From assembly GCA_022749755.1 (NCBI GenBank), contig CM040447.1:10286087-10350086 (forward strand): a DNA stretch of 64,000 nt, in the 5' to 3' direction. This DNA comes from Azadirachta indica (taxonomy: Eukaryota; Streptophyta; Magnoliopsida; Sapindales; Meliaceae). Shown here piece by piece: positions 25,610 to 37,830 of the stretch. A model generated the notes under the pieces. It searched no databases, had not been told where the DNA came from, and saw nothing but the letters and a program-made list of their open reading frames with translations. Within the stretch, counting starts at the first letter, position 1. The number at the start of each line of letters is the position of its first letter. The position numbers and the translations under genes were made by a program.

Positions 25610-26025
25610 TCGGTTAGTTAAAGGTTTTTTTTTTTTAATTAAATCTAAATATAATTATTTAAATATTTAAAAATCGTTTGTTTTTTTAATTTATATCTAA
25701 ATATTTATTTAAAACATTTAAAGATGATTAAATTAAAAAATTTGAACTTTAATTTGAATAAATAAATGTTTAAATAATTTAAATATTTTATTTGTCAATA
25801 ATATGCTTAATTTATTATTTAATATTTATATATGTAAATAATTTAATATATTAATTTAAGAATTTTTAAAACATATATGTCAACATATCAGTTTCATATT
25901 TTTTATTTTAAAAAAACAAACAAGTAAAAAATATAAATATATCATTTAAATTTAGATTTTAGTTTAAGTTAAAATTTTCATTATGTTCATATTTCAAACA
26001 AAAAAAATATAAATACTACCTAAAT
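25610..26025. mobile_element. AT-rich MITE-like element, same family as the copy at 55.5 kb
   Basis: The interior matches 55,660-55,800 closely: TTAAATATTTTATTTGT (about 25,780) recurs near 55,684, and AATTTATTATTTAA (about 25,809) near 55,710. Both copies are about 410 bp in the same orientation, with T-rich left ends and A-rich right ends that are roughly complementary. Ends are approximate. Confidence 0.5.
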
Positions 26026-26605
26026 CTATATGGTGTAAGTGCAATTATCTTAAATGAAAGAATTAAGTAGAGATTATGGTGTAAATAGATATCGCATTCT
26101 CGCAAAAAGTCGCTGCAATATGATTTTGACATTACACATATTATATTATTAATATTGTATTATAAGATAACATACCGCAATCATTTTGAGTGGAATTGAC
26201 AGCAGCACTACAGAATTGTTTACTTTACAATCAAATGTTGTTATTTTTACTACAATTATATTTTTTAAAATTCCAATTTTTTTTTTTAAATTTAAATATA
26301 TGCTGTTGGGGCTCATTCAAGATCAAGTCACATTATGGTCTACGAAAAGCGTTGGCTGCTCCAGCCCCATAAAAATTTCGAAGCTCTTCAATAAAAATGA
26401 TAAAATTTTGACATTTTAAATTATATTTTTAATGTTTTAGCCCTTGTAAATTCTAGATCATTGTATTTGACACACCTAAACATTAATTTCCTAACTCTGC
26501 CACTCCCGAGATATCTATGTACATATAGCATGAAATCAAATCTTACAATTGGTAAAAAGTCCCACGTATAATCAAATGGTTTGATAGATAATAATTTGGT
26601 TGTTA

Positions 26606-26638
<33 letters not shown>

Positions 26639-27066
26639 GGAATAGATCAAAAGTTTTAGATTTTCATACATATTAATAATATTTGTAAATTATCGGATTT
26701 ATACATTACGTTGGATTTTTATATTTTTAATTATTGAAATTAAATTCGACACATATAATTAATATATATTATGTTATATTTAATTTGTATCATTTAAATA
26801 TAAAACTTGCAATCTTTTTCATATATATATATAATTGATATCAATTTTCATAAATTTGAATATTAAAAAGTGAATTTCTTTTTTGCACTTATTATTTTTT
26901 ATACATAATAATTAATTACTATTATTTTATAATAAGTGCGAACTGATTGAAGTTGCAATTTTTGTATTTCGGTTTAGATTGGACTTAGCATCAGTACTTT
27001 TGGTATTTGCTAAATCATTTATAATTGTTAAAAAGATTCACAATTTATAGTCTTTAAAAAAAAAAA
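26026..27066. other. AT-rich intergenic region with a (TA)n microsatellite
   Basis: Contains a (TA)n run at about 26,610-26,638. No supported gene; short open frames at 26,186-26,419 overlap in two phases and show no domain. Confidence 0.4.
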
Positions 27067-27072
27067 ATTATT

Positions 27073-28330
27073 AAGAGGTATTATCACATACCTATCTTGA
27101 AGTTTGGCATAATATCACTTAAAAGCATTTTTCCAAAAACTATTACTAACCTCTCTTATTGTTATAAACCGTTAATGTCATTGAGCAAAAATTTTTGTAA
27201 TTACAAATTTATCCCTAACAACTAAGTAGTGTAATAATATTTTAGTCCCTCAACTTTAAGAAAACAACAAATTATACATAATTTGTTCAATGTTAACAAA
27301 TTAATCCTTATTATTAAAATTATTAATAAAATTCTAAACAATTACTTATTTGCCTTTATTACTAAACGTAAATCTAAAAAACTTATTTGCATTTGATTGA
27401 ACAGATATGAGACAAAGATATAAAATTATTCAAATTTACACAAACTACAAAATTTACTAAAATATCCGTTTGTATTCTATCCTAATAGTAAGATATGATA
27501 AGTATAAAAATATAATAAATTTTAAATCATGTCTTAATTCTTAACTCTATTATTAATTTTTATCTCTATTATAAAGCCCAAATATTTTAAGTTTTTTATA
27601 CTACCAAAAATACTTAGATAGTAAAAATTTTAATTAATTAATTTTAAATTTGAAAATTGTATAAATTAGATATATTAAATTTTAATTTTTGAAATAATTA
27701 ATTAGCTAAATTAATTTTTAGAATATTTTATGTATATATGTGCATATTATTATTTATAAGTAATTTATCACTTTTATTTGCTTAAAAATTTAGTTTGTAT
27801 TGCTTATTATTCTTCTTAATTAAATTTTTAGACTTTACACTTTAATATTTTATTTTGATTAAGGAATTTTTTTTATTTTACAATATTATGAATTGTTATA
27901 ATTATTGAATTTAATGTCTATATTATTAAAATTATATATACCTTTTAGGATGTTAATGATGTTGAATTTTTAATTTAATTTATTAATATGATATATTATT
28001 AATTTGTAAAAAAAAAAATACAACGTGTTATCATTTTCTATTTTTATTTTTAACTTTTAATACTTTTAATTTTTTAATAATAATAATGACTAATTTATTA
28101 ATTTCAGACGAATTATAAATTAAATTGTTATTTTTCTAAAGTTGAAGATTGAAAATATCATTAGCCTGAATTGAATTTAAAATGATGCATTAAACTTACA
28201 ATTTTACCCTTCACACTTGTAAATAGTTATAATGAATTGTAACTGTAGGAGAGGTCATTGATAATTTTTATAAAAATATTTTTTAAGTGATATTATGTCG
28301 AACTTCAAACGGTATGTAATAATACCTCTT
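27073..28330. mobile_element. Inverted-repeat DNA transposon remnant with about 110-bp TIRs
   Basis: The left end starting AAGAGGTATTATCACATACC at 27,073 and the reverse complement of the right end (AAGAGGTATTATTACATACC, ending at 28,330) match over about 110 bases, including CATAATATCACTTAAAA. TTATT precedes the left end (27,068-27,072) and follows the right end (28,331-28,335) as a candidate target-site duplication. The interior of about 1.0 kb is AT-rich without coding motifs. Long TIRs suggest a nonautonomous Mutator-like element, but the duplication is shorter than the usual 9 bp, so classification is open. Confidence 0.72.
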
Positions 28331-28792
28331 TTATTAATTCGGTTGAATAAAATGGGTGTACAGTTATTGTTAAAGCAGCACTGTGGCTAGTCGATTTCTA
28401 TAAAAATTTGTCGAAGTAGTTCATTTTTCAAAAGACCAATACGTTATATTTTTTATTTTTTAGAATTTTTTATTACAAAAATCATATGGATTTTAACTTT
28501 ATATATTAATTTATTCTAAAAAATATATATAATGTCTATTTTGATAATTTGTCAATATTAAAATATTTTTTTAATCACATATCTAAATATCTAATATAGG
28601 ATTAAAAATATAGAATAAATACTTTTAAAAGTTGTTCACCAAACGGTGAACTACTTTTCTAAAAACTGTTAAAAAAATAAAGAATATAAGTATTAAATAT
28701 ATTAACACTTTTTGCTTAGCCCTCTCAAATGAACTATTAGTTTTCTCTTATTTTTTCTTTTCTATTATGTATTAACTCTGCATAGTAATCTG

Positions 28793-28912
28793 TTGGGCCG
28801 GAATTTTAATGTTCAGAATGCGGCGGTTTAGCCCTGCGTTACAAAAGAAAATGTCAAAAGGCCCAAAGCTTCCTGACTTTTTTGAAGCCCAATTATCAGT
28901 GGCCCACCGAAT
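28793..28912 (+). promoter_or_regulatory. Site II-like (TGGGCY/GGCCCA) cluster upstream of the RING gene
   Basis: TTGGGCCGG (about 28,793), AGGCCCAAA (about 28,859), AGCCCAATT (about 28,886) and TGGCCCACC (about 28,901) fall within 120 bases, about 400 bases before the first exon's end. Clusters of TGGGCY motifs are typical of broadly expressed plant genes and are bound by TCP factors. The role here is inferred. Confidence 0.35.
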
Positions 28913-29296
28913 CAGATCATCTATCTAGAAGGTGAACTTTCTAATTCTACTATTCCGTGGGTTAACTAAATGTTTTTTACTAGATGAACGGATTAAACAA
29001 AAACCACAAAATCGGACGGCTGCAAGCAACTCTTCATACGTAGCTTTGTTTCAGAATCGTTATATTCTCATCGTGTGAGCCAGAAGAGTCCAGCTGGAAC
29101 AGAATTAAAGAATAAGAATCAAATACGAACAGGATATAATTTAGGCGTAGACTTGGAAAATCAGAACAGCCTCGAATCTTCTGCGAAGTATAATAATTTA
29201 GTTTTACTCGGGGGTTTGCAATTTATCCCATAATACTTCCATCTTTCGTTCTCTCAATACGGGATTCTCCGATCAAGTGATCGAGCTCCAAACCAA

Positions 29297-29721
29297 GTAG
29301 GTCATTTTTATTCGCGTAATGTTAACTTTATTCTATTACAATTTTATTTTTCTTTTGGGTGATGCGTATTGGCTTTAAAGTTTTGAGTTTTTATTATGTT
29401 TCGATTTGATTACTTGTTCAAGATTGATGATCCAGGGTTTCTGTCCAATGATTAATATTTGATGTCCATGTCAAACAATTTTAAGTAGTTGTATTTTAAG
29501 ATTCAAGGTTTAAATAATGATGATTTGGTTTGATTTGAGTATGCTTTTAACTGCTGAAATTTATATGAATTTGATGCCACCAGAATCGTATCTTGGTTGA
29601 TTAGAAATGGCAGAACTTGATCATGTGTCATTATATTTGTTATCATGAACCTAGTCTTATTATAGCATTTATTCATCATATTTTTTGAGTAATCAATTTT
29701 ATAACATTTCTGTGATTATAG
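29297..29721 (+). other. Intron in the 5' UTR of the RING gene
   Basis: A donor CCAA|GTAGGT at 29,297 and an acceptor GATTATAG ending at 29,721 delimit a likely 425-nt intron, which leaves 31 nt of leader before the ATG at 29,753. The interior is T-rich as plant introns are. RMA-type genes often have a leader intron. No transcript evidence is available. Confidence 0.5.
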
Positions 29722-29752
29722 GAAGTTTGCATTTTGGTATTAAGGATACAAG

Positions 29753-30433
29753 ATGGCAAGTGGTTTTGAGGAAACAACAAGCACGCCGCCCCAGAATTCG
29801 TCATTTTCAGGCAATAATGCCAATGATGCGGGTGATTTTGAATGCAATATCTGCTTTGAATTAGCTCAAGACCCGATTGTGACACTTTGTGGCCACCTCT
29901 TTTGCTGGCCTTGCCTTTACAGGTGGCTACACCATCACTCGCACTCACAGGAATGTCCAGTATGCAAGGCACTCGTACAAGAGGAAAAATTGGTTCCCCT
30001 TTATGGTAGGGGCAAAACCCAGACTGACCCGCGATCAAAATCTTATCCAGGCATTGATATACCTAACCGTCCAGCTGGACAGAGACCTGAGACAGCTCCA
30101 CCTCCACCTCCGGAGGCCGGTAACTTTCCCAATGTGGGATTTGGATTAACGGGAGGATTTATGCCAATGGCAACTGCAAGGATTGGTAACTTTACCATGG
30201 GTTTTGGTGGCCTGTTCCCATCATTGTTTAATATACAAGTTCAACAACATGGGTTCCCAGATGCTACAGTTTATGGAACAACCTCTGGTTTTCCCTATGG
30301 CTTAAATTCATTTCATGGTGGCCATGTTCATGGCTTTCCACAGCCGAGTCGGGGACAACAAGCTGATAACGTTTTGAAGAATCTTCTTCTGTTGATTGGA
30401 CTCTTTGTGATCCTCGCTCTGCTTTGTTGGTAA
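29753..30433 (+). CDS. RMA/RNF5-type membrane-anchored RING E3 ubiquitin ligase
   Basis: 226-residue protein in one coding exon. An N-terminal C3HC4 RING finger has all ligands in place: C31, C34, C46, H48, C51, C54, C68 and C71. A proline-rich linker (PPPPPP near 115-120) and a glycine/phenylalanine-rich middle follow, and a single hydrophobic tail anchor ends the protein (about 210-226). This layout is that of RMA1/RNF5/RNF185 ligases, which sit in the ER membrane with the RING facing the cytosol and ubiquitinate proteins for ER-associated degradation. In Arabidopsis I recall At2g23780 as the closest positional match, next to an MCU gene. The ATG is the first in frame after the predicted leader intron. 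Confidence 0.93.
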   Translation: MASGFEETTSTPPQNSSFSGNNANDAGDFECNICFELAQDPIVTLCGHLFCWPCLYRWLHHHSHSQECPVCKALVQEEKLVPLYGRGKTQTDPRSKSYPGIDIPNRPAGQRPETAPPPPPEAGNFPNVGFGLTGGFMPMATARIGNFTMGFGGLFPSLFNIQVQQHGFPDATVYGTTSGFPYGLNSFHGGHVHGFPQPSRGQQADNVLKNLLLLIGLFVILALLCW

Positions 30434-30843
30434 ATAACTTTTGTGGTTTCAACTCAAGCTACTGTTGGTTATTCTAAGCTGTCCTTGTCTTTATGTGTAA
30501 ATATGCTAGCTATGTTGGTGACTACTTTTTTATGCTTGAGAAAAAATTGTTCGCAAGAAACTTTTTGCTGGTGCACACTTGCTGTGTGTGACGTGTGTTT
30601 ATTTAGAAGCCTTTCTCAATGTCCTTTGCTGTGGCCTTTTAAAGATCTGTCTTCATATTTTTATGTTATTAATTTTTGTGAAGACTTGATGGTCATATTC
30701 ATTTGTTGTAGGCACATTCACTGCCACTGATAGTTTAAGTGGCAAAGATGACCAGAACTTATGAGTTTAAAAGGTTCATCGTGTGAGGATGATGATAGTA
30801 TTTAACATTATTGACACAAGTTATAGATATGAATTTGTATCTT

Positions 30844-30961
30844 TTTCATTTTTGTTTATAAGTTTGTTCTTGTGCATTTAAACAAATAGAATACTGAAAG
30901 AATTTCATTTTTGTTTATAAGTTTGTTCTTGTGCATTTAAACAAATAGAATACTGAAAGAA
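30844..30961. repeat. Perfect 59-bp tandem duplication in the RING gene 3' region
   Basis: The 59 bases at 30,844-30,902 are repeated without mismatch at 30,903-30,961, about 410 bases after the stop codon. Perfect identity points to a recent duplication or an assembly artefact. It may lie in the 3' UTR. Confidence 0.9.
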
Positions 30962-33900
30962 TTGTCTGGCGAGCGAAAAACATTGCAGGCTTCTCTTTCT
31001 CAGTTTTGGCTATTTCACAGCTTTTGATATTGGGATTAGGAGTGAGATGGAGAGTGGGAAAAAATTTGTGTATGGGATATTCTTAGCTAAGTTGCCTGGG
31101 TTTTTTCCTCGGTTTAGACGAAGCAGGGACCTGTTACCTATCGCTTATATGCTGGTGGACTGGGCTGTGTCTGAAATTGTTTTTGGATTGAATTTTGTAC
31201 TGCCATCATTTTTGGATTTATAGGCTGTGACATAATATGATATGTATATGTTTGTCCTAACAAGCGATTGATCTTTTACCCTTTTCAGTTGTGGGGAACT
31301 TTTTTTTGGACACAGTTATAACTTGAACTCTTAAATCTAATATTTTGGAACCCAAATTTTAGTTTTCATGCAGCTTTGCTTGATATGTTTTGCCACTTAA
31401 AATTTGTAAATGGCTTTTTCTAGAATTTATTTCCTTCAATTTTTTTCATTCTCTCATTTGAATGTCCTTACACATCTGGTTTGCACTGGCATTATGTGAT
31501 GGTTTATCGACTAAGCTGCTTGTTTCATTTTTAAGTTGTGTCTACTTGGAAGCTCTGAACGTGCAAAGGGAAGATGTGGTCAAAATTTTAGTTTCATATG
31601 GGTATATCTTTGGGAGAGTACTTTAAATTCATAGAGGCAATGAACAAGACTCCTCTTGTTCTTTAGCCCAAGCTCATCAGATTCATGACTGGAATCCTCC
31701 ATATATAAGTTAACAATGATAGTTCTGCCAGATTTGGAGGTATGCAGACGAAGTCTGTTTTGATAATTTGATATTAGTTGCCACCGTCAAGATACCCAAA
31801 GTGATTGGAATGGTTGTCAAGTTATCAAGTTAAATATGCAACTAACCTGTTTTGTGCATACATTAGGTTAATGTTTGAAACTATGATGTTCATGTGAGAT
31901 CCATATAATTAGTGGAGACAATAAAAGAAAGCCACAAGCAGCTGATTGGAGAGGAAAATTGATATTGGCTTGAGGTTTATTGTAAATGTCATGATAATCA
32001 ATTGACCTCTTCTAAGTGTTCTATATGGTTTCAAGTTTAAATCGTTTGCTTTATGTATGCCTTGTTTGTCCGGCAGATGGTGAAACTTTTTCCCTTTGTA
32101 AAAGAGAAATCTTATTCAGTTGGGAAGAATTCTGGTCTATGATTGTTCATGTCCCGTGTTGAGTCTGTTTTGTCTAGTCTTGCCTTTTTATTTTTTTCTT
32201 TTGTTGAAGAGACAGAATGATGCAGAAGTTAACTCTGTCTTGACTTAATATGAACATGAATAGACAATCAAACAATGGGGTTGATGTTGCATCTTTTTCC
32301 CTTTTGCCTCAAGAGAGTTTTCTACTGTTAGAATACAGGGTTACATTAACATGGTATTTAGGTGTAAGGTGAAGCTGGTTTTTCAGTTAAGTGCCCATAA
32401 ATAATATTGAATGTTTTCGAAAGGGGGCTTTTGATTTTCCTTTTGTGAAAATTTTGAGTGACAAAATTATGGTTGGCAAACATCATACTGCCCATCTGTT
32501 TTCGATGAATAAGTGATAGTAGTGTGCAGGCATTCTTTCAATCTGCACTAGTTGTTTACAGCAAGGGGAGCAAGCAGGTTTTCATACATTTCTGTGATAT
32601 TATCTAGCCGTATCATTGATGATTTATGTGGAGTTTTGAGAATGAGCAAAACATTGTTTTGGTAGTGACAATCAGATTATATCCAACTGAATGGACTGAT
32701 GCTTCATTCATTTTCTTACAATAGTTGTTTTTACTTGCTAACCTGAGCTGGGTCTGTACATATTGTATCTCCTCCTCCTCTTCCTTTTCACAACATTATT
32801 TTATTTTATTTTTATATTTTTGACTTTGCACCGACACTGCGAGGAACAACGAGATGTAAGTGTCATTTTTGTGAGAGTGATATCTACGTGTGTAGAAGTC
32901 TTGACATCCCAAATGGATGCGGTAGGGTTTGCCTTGTAATCGAGAAACAAAGGCCAACAGGGACGAAGAAAAATGAAACCTGATAATTGATGTTGGTCCC
33001 AGGAACAATAATTCCTCTCCATGATTAGTACTTAAGATATCCTTCTGTAATTACTTATGGTGGTGTTGTCTTTAACTGTCTGTATATGTTTAAATAATTA
33101 CTGTTGTATGTTGAGTTGGCGGTAACGTTTGCCGGCCAATTAATGTGAAAAGCAATCCCACCTACCGGATAGGCCTGCCTGTGTTAATAAAAACACAGAA
33201 CCCAATTCAATACTTCAATAAAATTTTGGTCCAAGTAGATGAATATGTTTGATCTGATCTAATATTTCAAATTAAATCCGCCTTATTAGTTTAAGAACGT
33301 TGGTGGACACAAGATTAATAACATTCGACGTGTGCTGCTTCGCGTAGTCTCTGGAGGGAACTACTCATCAAGAAGGTACAATTATTGATTTAAGAATGGA
33401 AAAGGAAAGAGATAGGGGCTCCAGTTTTTTCGGGGATGACAGAATAATAAGATATGTGATATACAGATTGATGGTATAAACTTCCATCAATGGCGGCACC
33501 AAAGTTTATTGTATATGGAATTGCTCGAGGTTAAAATGTAGCAGAGCCATGTGCTCGATTCCAACTTTTAAGCGTGAATTATTTGAATGATAGAGACAGC
33601 CTCCCTTGTCTTTCTATCAAAAGATACATTGCATGAACTCTCTATGCATTATTTTTCCTTCTCTGTTTGGACTTTTATCATTCAAGAATAAACTCGACTT
33701 AAAGTTTGATGAGTTAACTTTAAATGAAACAAATGGAGAATGGTTTAGTAGATAATATTCATGAAGGGTATTTGAATTGCTTGCAATAATTGCAGTATGC
33801 ATTCAAAACAGTGAAAAGGGGAAAAAGGAAAGGAAAATACAATGAAACTTCAAAACGAAAGACCGAGGCATTAGATGTAGAGGGCGTCATCAATGACAAC

Positions 33901-36678
33901 GAATTGGCAGAATTCATTGAGCCACAGTTTACCAAAACAAAACGTGTACTGATAGGCAAACACAGTACTAACACTTCTATGCAACTTCGATTAAACGTCA
34001 AAACGCTTTCATTGCTTTTACACGTTGTGGCCCTCCTTCTGCCACACTATCATACAATATACAATACTGTCATTTACTCATCTTCTTTCTCCATCCTCAA
34101 GAAAGTAAAGATAAGAGGGAGTGAATTACTTATAAAACGTGGTAACTGCAATGGTTACGCGTATTTCACATGGTCTAGCAAACAGACAAGTTTGCTCCAA
34201 TCAGCTTACATCTTTAAGCTGACATTTTGTTTTGGCCCAAACTCTGCTGTCTGTCGGTGACAAATTAAGTCTTCATAGATGATAGATTATGGAACATTTA
34301 CTTGTTTTACATTAATTTTATTGGTCACATTAATTACCTTTTGTGTGAAATGAAAAGAGAGCCACAACCCAAAAGCACAGGATCATATGTTGATGGTGGA
34401 GGAGTTTCTTTAATTTTGTTGTTCGATAAAAAAAGCAAGCGAGGCTTATAATTGGGAAGTATCTTGGGAGTTAGTCCGTGTGCGACAGAGGGCACATGCT
34501 TTTGCTTATTTTAAAATCGCTTCATTTAAACCCCTAACAAATTATACATATCGAGCAAGTATTTCTGCGTAGCTATGAACTTATTGAAGAGCATGTGAGC
34601 AGCACATGCCCTTCAATTCTATCATGCGGTTGACCTTGTACTTTAGCTAACTATTTATTATGTATATATATATATATATAAATATATAATCTCTGTTTTA
34701 TTTGGAGATTTTTGTTTCTCTTTCTTTAATTTGGATCAATCGAAATTAAGGAAGTCACTTTCTCTGTTGAAGCTTGGCAATGAAATAAAGTGGTAGGTCA
34801 CATGGAAAACAAAGGAGAGAAGTTGAATGTAACTTCAGAACCACTTATATTATATATTATTAACTAAACCTAAAATTAAGCTTTCCCAGTCTCCATCAAA
34901 TTTCCAGACAAATCTTTACTCATTGTGAAAGCCATAATCTGCAGCTGCAGGTGGCAGCAATGGTTCCCACAAAACTTAACTTACGTGGCGCAATACCCTT
35001 TGTTCTCATTCCTCCGTATATCCCTCCCTCCCTGATAATTAGGTCATTTGGGCAGATGATACCCCGTACATTCAGGTGATGTGGCTTCAACTTTCAACGT
35101 AAATTTTGGGATTCATAAATGGGTGAGGTGCCCCTTCTTCAGACATGGATAGACAAACTCTTAATTAATTAGGGTTTTGTTATATAATCTAAATTTTAAA
35201 GGAGGGAGAGAGTTCACTCAACTCCAGATATCTTAATATTTGCGGGCAGTAAAGAGATTGGAAACCTTGGATTATTATTGATATCTCTATCAATAGGCTA
35301 TTCTCTCTCTCATTTTTGGAAAGATTCGGAAAGTATAATTAATGACTTTGATCTGCCAACTACAAAATAAATTACTATGATCCAATATTACAGGTGAATG
35401 GTGATGCATGATCTATGCTAGAGATGTATAACAAAGTCTTTAATGATGATAAAATATTATTTATACATATTGAAGTGTTCAAGAATTGGTTACAACTTTT
35501 ATTTTATGATTCATTATTTAATAACAATATTTAGAATAATTAATTAGTTAATGTTATTGTTGAATAGCTGTTCTTATGTCTAAATCGAGTCAATTTTTAC
35601 AAGTCTATTAGTCTATGAAGATAGTTAATTTAATTAAAGAAGAAATCTTCAAAAGATAAAGTCTAAATATTGTACTTAAATTTAACGAAGATTCTTATTG
35701 AGAAATTCATATTTTATCTAAATTGAAGGGCAAAATAAAGTCTTCAATTATCTCCGATTAAAATTTTACTAAATTCTTGATTATTTTTAATTAAAATCTC
35801 ATTAAAACTAATTTTTAAAAGAATCTAAAGAATTAAAAAGAAACGAGAAGAATAAGGAAAAGAAAAAAGAAATTTTTTTTTTTTTTTACATACAAACAAA
35901 TATATTAATTAATATTAGACAATGGAATTTAATACAACAGTTATTATACATGCATATTATAGACACAAACAGAGAAGGTAAAAAAGAGAATTAATATTGA
36001 GAAAAATTTTTTTTTTTTTTTTTTTTTTGGAGATCTAGTAGTAATATTGCTAATAAGTATTGCATGGAGAATCAAAAGAGTTCGTGATAGTTTTGTTGGC
36101 GCGCATATCCAACCACCACTACAGCGTTTCCCCTTCAAAATTGTTATGAAACTGATTGAAAGTTAATTGTAAACCTTTAGATGTAAGATATACAATTGGA
36201 TGCTACATTGGAGCTTTCATGGACGTGGATGGCTCAACTAATTAATGACACAGGGAGAGTGCATCATATTAATTAATGTTTATAATTAAATCTAGTTACA
36301 GACAATTAGATCTATATATATATATATATATATGCACATACATACGTGCAAATTCTATGATGCTAGTTTTGGATATTTTTCCCATACGAGTATATGTTAG
36401 GAAATAATCCATTAATTTCTTTGTAGGAGAAAAAGCTTCATCCCATTAATTTATGTTCCTTGATTGACAAAAGAAACTGTGTCCTTTCTATTATATTATT
36501 TTAATGGGGGAGAAAGTGTAATAAAGAAATGTTATTAAATCTGGGGGGATTGGTTTAAAATTTTTGAGTTGGATAGCTAGCAGCTCTCTATGGATCAACG
36601 TGGGTTCAAAGCCAAGTAGAAACCAGTATAATCTATAGATGTGTCTTCTTCTCTTTTCAAAAAAGTTAAAACCCAGAC

Positions 36679-36681
<3 letters not shown>
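30962..36681. other. Intergenic region between RING and GATL genes
   Basis: About 5.7 kb without a recognised gene. The part to about 33,020 is less AT-rich, and may include RING 3' UTR or an unrecognised noncoding transcript. An open frame of 156 codons at 33,790-34,260 (+) has no domain I recognise. Microsatellites: (TA)n at about 34,661-34,680 and 36,313-36,332. Poly-T runs occur at 35,874-35,887 and 36,008-36,028. Confidence 0.4.

Positions 36682-36713
<32 letters not shown>
36682..36713 (+). repeat. (CT)n microsatellite in the probable 5' UTR of the GATL gene
   Basis: A run of 16 CT units ends 47 bases before the GATL start codon. CT stretches are common in plant 5' UTRs and core promoters. 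Confidence 0.85.
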
Positions 36714-36717
<4 letters not shown>

Positions 36718-36760
36718 ACCTTAATTTCTGAGACTTTCATTCTCTTCCAGAAAAAAAAAA

Positions 36761-37830
36761 ATGTCCAAACACAAAGCTGCACCACCAGATCATGGTCACA
36801 ACCACCAGTACTTCCTCCTCCTTCTCCTCTTAGTCTCCGTCACCGCCACCAATGCCACTACGTATCAGAAATTCAAAGAAGCCCCACAATTCTACAACTC
36901 TCCAAGCTGCCCAAACCTCAACCAAAACAAAGAAGATGATCATCTTATTAGGTGTGCTCTTCACAAGCAGTACACGTAGCCATGACGCTTGACACCACCT
37001 ACCTGCGTGGCTCCATGGCTGCAATTCTCTCCGTCCTCCAACACTCCTCCTGTCCTCAAAATATTCTCTTTCACTTCATCTCCTCCTCTAAAAACACCAA
37101 CTACCTTCAAGATACTATCTCTCACTCATTTCCTTCTCTCAGGTTTCGAATCTATCCCTTCGATGACACTGCCGTTTCAGGCCTCATCTCCACCTCAATC
37201 CGCTCTGCTCTCGACTGTCCTCTCAATTACGCTCGAAACTACCTAGCCAATCTCCTCCCGCCATGTGTTCAAAAGGTCGTGTACCTAGACTCAGATTTAG
37301 TCCTCGTTGACGACATCGCAAAACTGGCCGCAACCCCACTTGGTGACCATGCTGTTTTAGCGGCACCCGAGTACTGCAATGCCAATTTCACGTCATATTT
37401 CACACCGAGCTTCTGGTCTAACCCCACATTGTCTATGACGTTTGCTGGACGCAACGCTTGTTACTTTAACACAGGAGTTATGGTCATTGATTTGGAGATA
37501 TGGAGACAAGGAGGGTACACAAGAAAAATCACAGAGTGGATGGAGCTCCAAAAAAGAATGCGGATCTATGAGTTGGGTTCTCTGCCACCGTTTTTGTTAG
37601 CATTTGCAGGAAACATAGCACCTGTTGATCATAGATGGAACCAACATGGTCTAGGAGGAGACAATTATAGAGGTTTGTGTAGGGATTTGCATCCAGGTCC
37701 AGTTAGTCTGTTGCATTGGAGTGGCAAAGGCAAGCCATGGGTGAGGCTTGACGCCAACAGGCCCTGCCCTTTGGATGCTTTATGGGCACCTTACGATCTG
37801 CTGCAAACACCCTTCCTTCTTGAGTCTTAG
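36761..37830 (+). CDS. Galacturonosyltransferase-like protein (GATL3/4 type), reading frame broken by one base
   Basis: Family GT8 enzyme of the Golgi, with a proposed role in pectin or xylan synthesis. The sequence shows an N-terminal hydrophobic anchor (about residues 17-30), then the GATL stem motif [13 protein letters not shown]. The catalytic domain has VHVAMTLD, the metal-binding DSD (37,288-37,296), [24 protein letters not shown] and the C-terminal HWSGKGKPW (from 37,713). The gene is intronless, as is usual for GATLs. The first frame ends at TAG (36,977-36,979); the catalytic domain lies in the -1 frame, open from 36,952. The switch falls between 36,950 and 36,979, near AGGTGTGC. With one base added the length would be 356 aa, normal for the family. 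All downstream motifs are intact, so this is either a very recent pseudogene or a one-base assembly error. No GT-AG intron can bridge the break. Confidence 0.85.

Noticed and set aside
33790..34260. Open frame of 156 codons on the plus strand
   Set aside because: Basic start and mixed hydrophobic tail show no domain, no promoter or splice context fits, and an opposite-strand frame overlaps it. Treated as chance.
36940..36990. A tiny intron as explanation of the GATL frame break
   Set aside because: No GT-AG pair of usable intron length lies between the two frames, and GATL genes are intronless.
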